The notes under the pieces were generated by a model that saw nothing but the letters and a program-made list of their open reading frames with translations, was not told the DNA's origin and did not search any database. Source: Equivita sp045641605 (GTDB taxonomy: Bacteria > Actinomycetota > Coriobacteriia > Coriobacteriales > Eggerthellaceae). Taken from it: a stretch of 16,571 nt of DNA. The position numbers and the translations under genes are program-made. The stretch covers positions 1 to 16,571 of the forward strand of contig JAZUHG010000050.1 in assembly GCA_045641605.1 (NCBI GenBank), in the 5' to 3' direction. Below, piece by piece: positions 1-5,685 of the stretch. Positions within the stretch are counted from its first letter, which is position 1. Each line of letters opens with the position of its first letter.

Positions 1-87
1 AAAACCTTTTAGCGAGGCTAATTTTAGCATTAATTATTACAAATTATTATATTAATATTTGTAAGTTTTATTTCCTTCAATAAGATT
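1..87. other. AT-rich leader upstream of the GtrA gene; no supported gene
   Basis: Nothing certain is visible here. One frame (positions 3-83) is open for 26 codons, encodes mostly hydrophobic residues and ends in TAA four bases before the next ATG. It could be the tail of an upstream membrane protein, but a run this short is expected by chance in AT-rich DNA when only TAA and TAG are stops. No Shine-Dalgarno precedes the ATG at 88. Confidence 0.3.
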
Positions 88-519
88 ATGGTAAAATTAC
101 TTTCCGTGAAAAAATTGATTGAACAGTTCGTAAAGTTTGGAATCGTTGGTGTTATTGCCTTCTTCATCGACTTCGGTATTTATACCTTGTGCTCGCAGGT
201 CTTTATGTGGCACTACATAATTGCTGGTACGCTGGGTTTTACAATTTCTGTAATATTCAACTACATTGCCAGCATGAAATATGTTTTTAAGCACAAAGAA
301 GAAATGAGCCGCACGCGTGAATTTATCATCTTTCTAATTCTTTCAATAATTGGTTTGGGAATTAACAACGGCATGCTTTGGCTTCTAATTGACTTTATAC
401 AATGACCGTTCGAGCTATCGAAGCCGGTGCTTGAGCTTGGTGCAAAAATCATCGCCACCGCAGTTGTGATGATCTGGAACTTCGTCACTCGAAAAATTCT
501 TTTAGACGATACAAAATAA
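88..519 (+). CDS. GtrA-family membrane protein (one UGA=Trp)
   Basis: Small polytopic membrane protein of the GtrA family (PF04138). Members are thought to move lipid-linked sugars or help transfer them in cell-envelope polysaccharide synthesis. The 143-residue product opens with the typical family start (QFVKFGIVGVIAFFIDFGIY) and has about four hydrophobic segments, near residues 12-35, 40-62, 80-102 and 115-135. Under the standard code the ORF stops at 403-405 (codon 106), which would remove the last transmembrane helix. Reading that TGA as Trp continues through a plausible final helix (ATAVVMIWNFVTRK) to TAA at 517-519. The segment WNF..RKILL is the usual GtrA ending, so the longer reading is preferred. 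The sugar substrate cannot be told. No glycosyltransferase partner is visible because the gene lies at the window edge. Confidence 0.85.
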
Positions 520-525
520 TTCCCT

Positions 526-598
526 GGGGACGGAGGTACCTTCTACCTGGTGTTTTTGTAATAATAAAAAATACCAGGTAGAAGGTACCTCCGTCCCC
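526..598. repeat. REP-like perfect inverted repeat, copy 1 (GGGGACGGAGGTACC family)
   Basis: A perfect 26-bp inverted repeat: left arm 526-551 beginning GGGGACGGAGGTACC, right arm 573-598 ending GGTACCTCCGTCCCC. The pairing continues through T/A bases toward a 9-nt loop at 558-566 if one G-U pair is allowed. The outer 15 bp recur at 1761-1775 and 5594-5665, while the inner arm sequence differs between copies. It stands out as GC-rich in AT-rich DNA. No T-run follows, so it is not a standard terminator. The architecture resembles REP/BIME elements moved by RAYT-type transposases; no such transposase is in the window. Confidence 0.9.
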
Positions 599-617
599 AT
601 TAAAAAATTTAGAAAAG

Positions 618-648
618 TTGGTACATATTGCCAGCAAAAGACTATTAT
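618..648 (+). promoter_or_regulatory. possible gap promoter
   Basis: TTGGTA (618-623) and TATTAT (643-648) lie 19 bp apart, about 43 bp upstream of the gap start. The match is moderate and the spacing long, so this is a guess from sequence only. It falls after the REP-like hairpin, so gap would be transcribed independently of the GtrA gene. Confidence 0.35.
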
Positions 649-690
649 ATGCGCTTACAAAATGGTAATAAAATTTCTTAGGAGGAAATT

Positions 691-1692
691 ATGACAGTAA
701 AGGTTGGAATTAATGGCTTCGGTCGTATTGGTCGTATGGTTTATCGAGCAATGGCTGGAGACAATCGCTTTGACGTTGTTGCTATTAATGATCTTGGAAA
801 TGTCGAGGTCATGGCTCATCTTTTAAAGTATGATTCAATTCATGGTGTTGCTTTTAAAGATGTAGAAGCAAAAGGTGACAAGATTGTTGCTGATGGGCAT
901 GAACTTAAGGTTTTAAGCGAGCGTGACCCTAAGGATCTTCCATGGGGAGACCTTGGTGTTGATGTTGTTATCGAAAGTACAGGATTTTTCACAGATGGTG
1001 AAAAGGCTGCTGCTCATCTTGAGGCTGGCGCTAAGAAAGTTATTATTTCTGCTCCTGCAACAAATGTTGATGGAACTTTCGTTATGGGTGTTAACGACAA
1101 AGAATATGACAAGGAAAAACACAACATTGTTTCTAATGCATCTTGCACAACAAATTGCTTAGCACCATTTACTAAAGTTTTGTTAGATAACTTTGGTGTA
1201 AAGCGCGGTTATATGAATACGATTCACTCATACACAGGCGACCAAGTTGTTTTGGATGGTCCACACAAAGACCTTCGTCGTGCCAGAGCTTCGGCTATGA
1301 ACATGATTCCAACATCAACTGGTGCTGCTCGTGCTATTGGTCTTGTTCTTCCAGAACTTAAAGGTAAACTTGATGGTTTTGCAACTCGTGTTCCTACCCC
1401 AGATGGTTCTGTAGTTGACTTAACTGTTGAACTTGAAAAAGAAGTTACTGCTGACGAGATCAACGAAGCAATGAAGAAGGCTGCAAATGGTGAACTAAAA
1501 GGTATTTTGGAATACACCGAAGACCCAATTGTATCAAGCGACATCATCGATAACCCACATTCATCAATTTTTGATTCAAAAATGACAATGGTATTGGGTG
1601 ATAAGAACAACTTAGTTAAGTGTGTTTCTTGGTATGATAACGAATGGGGTTATAGCAATCGTGCTGCAGATCTTGCAGCTATCATGCTCTAA
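691..1692 (+). CDS. gap: glyceraldehyde-3-phosphate dehydrogenase, type I
   Basis: Cytosolic NAD-dependent enzyme of glycolysis, converting glyceraldehyde 3-phosphate, NAD+ and phosphate to 1,3-bisphosphoglycerate. The 333-residue product has the expected length. The Rossmann dinucleotide motif is at the N terminus (VGINGFGRIGR), followed by the AINDL segment. The catalytic Cys152 lies in SNASCTTNCLAP, and the catalytic His is in the HSYTGDQ region. The family ending SWYDNEWGYSNR is intact. A strong Shine-Dalgarno AGGAGG (680-685) fixes the start at 691. It is followed by its own terminator, so it is probably monocistronic. All three Trp codons are UGG, unlike many genes here; this could reflect selection in a highly expressed gene, but three codons prove little. 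Confidence 0.97.
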   Translation: MTVKVGINGFGRIGRMVYRAMAGDNRFDVVAINDLGNVEVMAHLLKYDSIHGVAFKDVEAKGDKIVADGHELKVLSERDPKDLPWGDLGVDVVIESTGFFTDGEKAAAHLEAGAKKVIISAPATNVDGTFVMGVNDKEYDKEKHNIVSNASCTTNCLAPFTKVLLDNFGVKRGYMNTIHSYTGDQVVLDGPHKDLRRARASAMNMIPTSTGAARAIGLVLPELKGKLDGFATRVPTPDGSVVDLTVELEKEVTADEINEAMKKAANGELKGILEYTEDPIVSSDIIDNPHSSIFDSKMTMVLGDKNNLVKCVSWYDNEWGYSNRAADLAAIML

Positions 1693-1712
1693 TTTCTTTT
1701 GAAATTTAAAAG

Positions 1713-1742
1713 AAAAGCCGGCTTTAAAAGTCGGCTTTTTTT
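1713..1742 (+). terminator. Rho-independent terminator after gap, probably bidirectional
   Basis: Stem AAAAGCCGGC (1713-1722) pairs with 1730-1739 around a 7-nt loop, with one G-U pair. Seven T's follow the stem at 1736-1742. It lies 20 bp after the gap stop. On the opposite strand the same stem is followed by a T-rich stretch, so it may also end the convergent thyX/kinase transcript. Confidence 0.85.
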
Positions 1743-1753
1743 ATGCAAACCCT

Positions 1754-1775
1754 GCTAAACGGTACCTCCGTCCCC
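1754..1775 (-). repeat. single arm of the REP-like repeat, overlapping the kinase 3' end
   Basis: Positions 1761-1775 (GGTACCTCCGTCCCC) exactly match the outer arm of the repeats at 526-598 and 5594-5665. The extension to 1754 matches the left arm of the 5594 copy. No partner arm is found nearby, so this is a half element. On the minus strand it supplies the last codons and the TAG stop of the kinase gene. Confidence 0.85.
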
Positions 1776-2717
1776 AGGGTTAGTGTAGACTTTTAAGGCT
1801 TTGGGGAGGGTTTTGATATCAAAAGTCTTATTGGAGTATTCTTCACCATCAAGCTGACAAGGAACAAGCTGTTTAATTTTTAGCTTAATACTTTTCGACT
1901 TATCAAATTTAATATGCTTATTATTGACATGCTTGCCTTTGGCAACACGAGCAAATATTGGCAACGTTTGTTTGCGGCTTTTTAAATTCTCTGAATAACA
2001 CAAATTAAAGTAGCCATCATCTAACTCGGCATCAGGAGTTATTATGAAACCACCACCATAAGTTTTGCCAATTTGAATGGCTAAAATTAAAGAGTGTCCT
2101 TCTATCTTTTTTCCTTTATCTAAAGTTGCAACGAAGTCAAAATTCTCAAAATGGTTCATTATTCGGTCAATGCCACATTTAAAATAAAGTTTAAAGCCTT
2201 TCTCCTTGCTCTTTTGACGTGCCTTCATGGTGTCTATTGCAATACCAGCATCAATACCAAATGACAATGTCTCAACAAAAAACTTATCATTACATTTTCC
2301 AACATCTACTTCTTTAATTTTTGAATGCATAAGCTGGTCAACAGCAGTTCTAACTTTAAAAGACATGCCAAGGCTTCGGGCATAGTCATTACCAGAACCT
2401 ACAGGAATAACACCCAAAATTGGACGCTTCGCCTTAGGGATTCGCATGAGACCAGATGCAGTTTCATGTATAACTCCATCACCACCTACGACAACTACAG
2501 AATCGTACTTGGCTGCACCTTCGGCAACTTTCATTGCATGACCATCATGTTTTGTATAGAAAAGATCAATATCTTGTTTGTATTTTTCTCGCAAAATATC
2601 GAAGGTGTGGTACCCATTCTTGCTACCCTTACCACTTTGTGCAACTGGGTTAACAATCAAAAGTGTACGACCTAAACTTATCGCAACATTTTTTGGATTA
2701 GTAACATCTGTAGCCAT
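1755..2717 (-). CDS. diacylglycerol kinase-like lipid kinase (DAGK catalytic domain)
   Basis: Member of the DAGK catalytic-domain family (PF00781; DgkB/YegS-like), ATP-dependent enzymes that phosphorylate diacylglycerol or related lipids at the membrane, often recycling DAG into phosphatidic acid. Visible features are the N-terminal strand LLIVNPVAQSGKG, the glycine-rich ATP site VVVVGGDGVIHE, the LGVIPVGSGNDYARSLG segment, the middle SFGIDAGI segment, and the C-terminal QLDGEE motif. The 320 residues are typical for the family. It begins 8 nt after the thyX stop and is probably co-transcribed with it. The final residues PGDGGTV and the TAG stop are written by a REP-like repeat arm, so the native C terminus has probably been replaced. 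Lipid specificity cannot be assigned. Confidence 0.88.
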   Translation of the reverse strand: MATDVTNPKNVAISLGRTLLIVNPVAQSGKGSKNGYHTFDILREKYKQDIDLFYTKHDGHAMKVAEGAAKYDSVVVVGGDGVIHETASGLMRIPKAKRPILGVIPVGSGNDYARSLGMSFKVRTAVDQLMHSKIKEVDVGKCNDKFFVETLSFGIDAGIAIDTMKARQKSKEKGFKLYFKCGIDRIMNHFENFDFVATLDKGKKIEGHSLILAIQIGKTYGGGFIITPDAELDDGYFNLCYSENLKSRKQTLPIFARVAKGKHVNNKHIKFDKSKSIKLKIKQLVPCQLDGEEYSNKTFDIKTLPKALKVYTNPGDGGTV

Positions 2718-2725
2718 GATAAACC

Positions 2726-3424
2726 TTATAACTTAGAACGATCAACTTTTGGATATGGCTTTTTGCAAGACATATCACCTTCTGGACAAACTCCCCTTAC
2801 ACATTCTGGACCTGCATCTGCAAAAATAAGCGGAGCAGTTGGCTTAACAAGTTCAAGCATTTGTCAAGCTAGATCATTAATTTCTCATTGAGCTCTGTTA
2901 CAGCAACGAACACTGAAGAAGTGTAGCAGCTCGCGAATGTTCATCGTTACAACAATTTTAGTTTCGGCGGCATTAGGTAAAAGAAAACGTGCATCTTCTT
3001 TTTGTATGCCAGCATCAATAAGCTTTTGATAAGACTCCTCGCAATTTTTAACTGCTTCATCAAAAATTGCACTTGCCTCTTCATTGTCTTTAACAGCGGG
3101 TGGTTTAACGAAGTCGAGGCCATCCTTAACTTTAACATAGCGCTGGCTTTGTTGGTTATAACTTGCCATTCGGTGTCTAACTAGCTGATGAGTAAGTGCC
3201 CGAGAGACACCTTCGATAGCAAATGTATAACTGGCATGCTCAAGCGTAGAACTATGACCACCAGCAAGAATAATCTTTAAGATTTTCTCAACATTTTCAT
3301 CAGACATTGTCTCAATTAGCTCTGCAGCGCCAACAGCAGAATAACAAAGACGTGCAGCAGTTGCAACGGCTCTTTCAGGGTCTTTAGTATGATATAGAAG
3401 CTTTACATTGATATTAGTTTCCAT
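2726..3424 (-). CDS. thyX: flavin-dependent thymidylate synthase ThyX (two UGA=Trp)
   Basis: FAD-dependent enzyme making dTMP from dUMP with methylenetetrahydrofolate and NADPH, the alternative to ThyA. The ThyX signature RHRMASYNQQSQR is present, preceded by SRALTHQLVRH. Under the standard code the ORF ends at a TGA (2885-2887, codon 180) directly after RCCNRAQ. Reading this and a second TGA (2864-2866, codon 187) as Trp gives RCCNRAQWEINDLAW, the conserved ThyX C-terminal segment. It then continues through PLIFADAGPECVRGVCPE to TAA at 2726-2728. The full 232 residues match family length, and the stop now sits 8 nt from the downstream kinase start. The start ATG at 3424 is preceded by an AAGGCGGG-like Shine-Dalgarno. 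Confidence 0.95.
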
Positions 3425-3458
3425 TTGATACCCGCCTTAATTAAACGAAATTTAACTC

Positions 3459-3473
3459 TTGGTATCATACCAA
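3459..3473. promoter_or_regulatory. palindrome upstream of thyX, possible operator/promoter
   Basis: TTGGTATCATACCAA is a perfect 7-bp palindrome around one central base, in the 115-bp divergent region between thyX and the zinc-ribbon gene. Read on the minus strand it contains TATGAT, a possible -10 for thyX. It could be a repressor site shared by both divergent transcripts. No regulator is identified. Confidence 0.35.
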
Positions 3474-3492
3474 ATTTTTATTGATAAAACCC

Positions 3493-3498
3493 ATATAA
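3493..3498 (+). promoter_or_regulatory. TATAAT -10 element for the zinc-ribbon/DUF5685 operon
   Basis: A perfect TATAAT lies 41 bp before the TTG start at 3540. No convincing -35 is seen. The resulting leader of roughly 35 nt carries a GAGG Shine-Dalgarno at 3532-3535. Confidence 0.5.
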
Positions 3499-3539
3499 TG
3501 ATATAAAATCTTAGGTCCTTTTGCAGAAAGCGAGGTAAT

Positions 3540-3950
3540 TTGAGAGAATTTTTTGACAGACTAAATTTGCGAATTGCTGAATTCATGAACGGGCGTTATG
3601 GAATGGACAGCCTAAATAAGTTTATGCTAATTCTTGCAATTATTCTTTTAATCATAGGTCCATTTATCTCACCATTAGATATGGTTGGTTGGGTCCTTGC
3701 AGCTTTGGCATTTATTCGTAGCATTTCAAAAAATATTAGCTTGCGTCAAAGAGAAAACGAAGTTTTCCAAAAAATTATTGGCGCTCCGAAGAAATTTTTC
3801 ACCACAAGATCCACTCATTGGAAAAACCATAAGACTACAAAATATTTTAAGTGCGACAATTGCAAACAAAAGCTATCTGTCCCTAAGGGCAAAGGCAAAC
3901 TTCGCATAATTTGTCCAAAGTGCGGCAAAGAAATTTATATCAACAGCTAA
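3540..3950 (+). CDS. membrane-anchored zinc-ribbon protein, function unknown
   Basis: A 136-residue protein I cannot assign to a named family. Residues about 26-45 and 48-62 are hydrophobic and look like two transmembrane helices. The C-terminal part is basic and ends in a four-cysteine zinc ribbon (C105-x2-C108 ... C125-x2-C128), similar to small rubredoxin-like ribbons that bind partners. The ribbon would face the cytosol if the basic linker does. The start is TTG at 3540, chosen because GAGG (3532-3535) lies 4 nt upstream and the next ATG (M16) would cut into a conserved-looking amphipathic N terminus. The stop is followed one base later by the next ATG, so it is tightly coupled to the DUF5685 gene. 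Context suggests a membrane anchor or adaptor for the chaperone module downstream. Confidence 0.75.
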   Translation: MREFFDRLNLRIAEFMNGRYGMDSLNKFMLILAIILLIIGPFISPLDMVGWVLAALAFIRSISKNISLRQRENEVFQKIIGAPKKFFTTRSTHWKNHKTTKYFKCDNCKQKLSVPKGKGKLRIICPKCGKEIYINS

Positions 3951-3951
3951 T

Positions 3952-4794
3952 ATGTTTGGCTACATCATTCCAAATTTCAAAACTCTAAAAGAGGGAGAAA
4001 AGTCCCGCTACCAGTCTGTTTATTGCGGGCTTTGCCATAGCCTTCGCGACAATTATTCAAACATCTCACGCCTAGCTCTTAGCTATGACTTAACTTTTTT
4101 GGTTTTGCTTTTATCTTCGTTGTATGAACCTTCCGAAGCCACAGACAACTGCAATTGTATTTTTCATCCGGGCGATAAATATGAAACAGTCCAAAATGAA
4201 TACAGCGATTATTGTGCCGACATAACGGTTGCTCTTGCCTATCATAAAATTTTGGACGATGTAAACGACGAAGGAAAGTTGCGCGCCAAGATTGGCGAGA
4301 AAGCCTTGCGCGAGCAATACCAAAAGGTAAAAGCGAAGCTTCCAGATACCTCGGCTTCGATAGAAAAGTATATGGAAAAAATTAATGAGCTTGAAATGAC
4401 TTCTAAAACTGAAGACGCTGGCGATGAGATTGCCAAAAATTTTGGAATGATCATGGCTAAAATTTTTGCTTTCAAAAATGACAACTTTAGTGAGACACTA
4501 GCGAAGATGGGCGCACATCTTGGGCGCTTGATCTATTTTATGGATGCAGCAATCGATTATGACAAAGACATCAAATCAGGAGCTTATAACCCTTATGTTT
4601 GCTATTTAAATTGCGAAGAAATCACCGAAGACAAAGCGCGCGACATTAAAGATAATTTGAAAAACTTGGCAGGAGATGCACTTGCCTATTTTGAAAAGCT
4701 CCCATTAGAACAAGACTCAAAGCTCCTCCAAAATATTTTATATGAAGGTTTATGGATACAATTTAATCATACGTTTTTTAAGAAAGATAGGTAA
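3952..4794 (+). CDS. DUF5685-family protein
   Basis: A 280-residue, mostly helical protein matching the DUF5685 pattern as I remember it: N-terminal MFGYIIPNF followed by the cysteine cluster YCGLCHSLRD (C25, C28, H29) and the LSYDLTFLVLLLSSLYEP helix, then C67-x-C69 and H72. No signal peptide is seen. Two acidic helices stand out: KILDDVNDE (DDxxD at residues 102-106) and MDAAIDYDKD (197-206), a spacing that loosely recalls metal-binding Asp-rich helices of all-helical isoprenoid synthases. That resemblance is a guess. The gene starts 1 nt after the zinc-ribbon stop and ends just before a J-domain gene. In related genomes, as far as I recall, DUF5685 is found beside J-domain and Hsp70 genes. 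The biochemical function is unknown. Confidence 0.82.
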   Translation: MFGYIIPNFKTLKEGEKSRYQSVYCGLCHSLRDNYSNISRLALSYDLTFLVLLLSSLYEPSEATDNCNCIFHPGDKYETVQNEYSDYCADITVALAYHKILDDVNDEGKLRAKIGEKALREQYQKVKAKLPDTSASIEKYMEKINELEMTSKTEDAGDEIAKNFGMIMAKIFAFKNDNFSETLAKMGAHLGRLIYFMDAAIDYDKDIKSGAYNPYVCYLNCEEITEDKARDIKDNLKNLAGDALAYFEKLPLEQDSKLLQNILYEGLWIQFNHTFFKKDR

Positions 4795-4797
4795 AAT
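4792..4797 (+). promoter_or_regulatory. possible -10 (TAAAAT) giving a leaderless J-domain mRNA
   Basis: TAAAAT overlaps the DUF5685 stop codon and ends 9 nt before the J-domain ATG at 4807. There is no Shine-Dalgarno in between. The same arrangement precedes the genes at 7485, 8295 and 16180, which is why it is listed despite the weak hexamer. Confidence 0.35.
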
Positions 4798-4806
4798 ACA
4801 ACATCT

Positions 4807-5586
4807 ATGGCTATGGAACCATACAAAATATTAGGACTTGAGAGTTCTGCAAGTACCGATGAGGTTAAAAAAGCCTATCGTAAGTTGGCGCGCGAGAATC
4901 ACCCGGACCTTCATCCAGGAGACGAAGCTGCGGCTAAACGAATGAATGAGATTAACGAGGCTTATGACCGCATCATGAACCCAGACAAGTATGCTGCCGA
5001 AGACGCGCGTCGTGCTGCAGCAGATAGCGCTGCCGGACGCTCAAGCGGAGCTCAACGTCCAGGTCAAGGACCCAATACTCAACAAAATGCTGGCTATTAC
5101 CAGCAACAAGGACGCTATGGATGGTCTGGAGACTTCGGCTTCGATGATATCTTTGGTGGATTTTACACAAGCACTGCCCCAATTCATCCAGAGGCACAAC
5201 CGAGCGACCCTGAAGAAGTCAAAGCTGCAATTCAAATGATTAACAACAAGCAATTTAAAGAAGCCAACAAGGTTTTGTACCGTGTAAAAAGTACAGACCG
5301 CAATGCACGTTGGTATTACATCGTTGCGATTGCAAACCATGGAGCTGGAAATACAATGCTTGCAATGGACCAAATTAAAAGAGCTTGCGAGATGGAGCCA
5401 AACAACCAAGAATATATTCAAGCCGCACGAAGTATTCAAGCAAGTGGTCGCGTTTATCAAGAAACTGCGCAAAGCCGTGGCTTTAGTATGAATTTTATGG
5501 ACCCAACAACTTTATGTTGTATGTGTCTTGCATGCAATATGTGCATGGGTGGAGGCTTCGGAATACCTTTGTGTATTCACTTTTAA
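4807..5586 (+). CDS. J-domain co-chaperone with TPR-like region and Cys-rich tail
   Basis: An Hsp40-type protein, but not canonical DnaJ. Residues 4-60 form a J-domain with the HPD motif at 32-34, which stimulates Hsp70 ATPase. A Gln/Gly-rich linker (about 75-125) contains the DIFGGF motif seen in many DnaJ proteins. Residues about 135-215 look like TPR-type helical repeats for protein binding. The canonical DnaJ zinc centre (four CxxCxGxG repeats) is absent. Instead the last 23 residues hold six cysteines (237, 238, 240, 243, 246, 256) around a glycine patch, which may bind metal or be lipid-modified. ATG 4807 and ATG 4813 are both possible starts; neither has a Shine-Dalgarno. dnaK follows 99 bp downstream, so the Hsp70 partner is likely that gene. 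259 residues. Confidence 0.9.
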   Translation: MAMEPYKILGLESSASTDEVKKAYRKLARENHPDLHPGDEAAAKRMNEINEAYDRIMNPDKYAAEDARRAAADSAAGRSSGAQRPGQGPNTQQNAGYYQQQGRYGWSGDFGFDDIFGGFYTSTAPIHPEAQPSDPEEVKAAIQMINNKQFKEANKVLYRVKSTDRNARWYYIVAIANHGAGNTMLAMDQIKRACEMEPNNQEYIQAARSIQASGRVYQETAQSRGFSMNFMDPTTLCCMCLACNMCMGGGFGIPLCIHF

Positions 5587-5593
5587 CACCTAA

Positions 5594-5665
5594 GGGGACG
5601 GAGGTACCGTTTAGCTGGTATTTTAACTTTAATTAAAACACCAGCTAAAAGGCACCTCCGTCCCC
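5594..5665. repeat. REP-like inverted repeat, copy 2, between the J-domain gene and dnaK
   Basis: Arms 5594-5619 and 5640-5665 are inverted repeats matching at 24 of 26 positions. The outer 15 bp (GGGGACGGAGGTACC) are the same as in the 526 copy, apart from one change in the right arm. The spacer is AT-rich. It ends only 20 bp before the dnaK ATG, immediately ahead of its Shine-Dalgarno, so a hairpin here could affect dnaK mRNA stability or read-through from the J-domain gene. Confidence 0.88.
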
Positions 5666-5685
5666 AGGAAGAAAGAGGAGGAACG

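Noticed and set aside
526..598. the hairpin as a Rho-independent terminator for the GtrA gene
   Set aside because: The stem is strong, but it is followed by CATTAAAAAA rather than a T-run, and the same outer arm recurs at unrelated sites.
1224..1610. 128-aa ORF on the minus strand within gap
   Set aside because: Antisense shadow of a well-conserved gap gene; Ser-rich low-complexity product.
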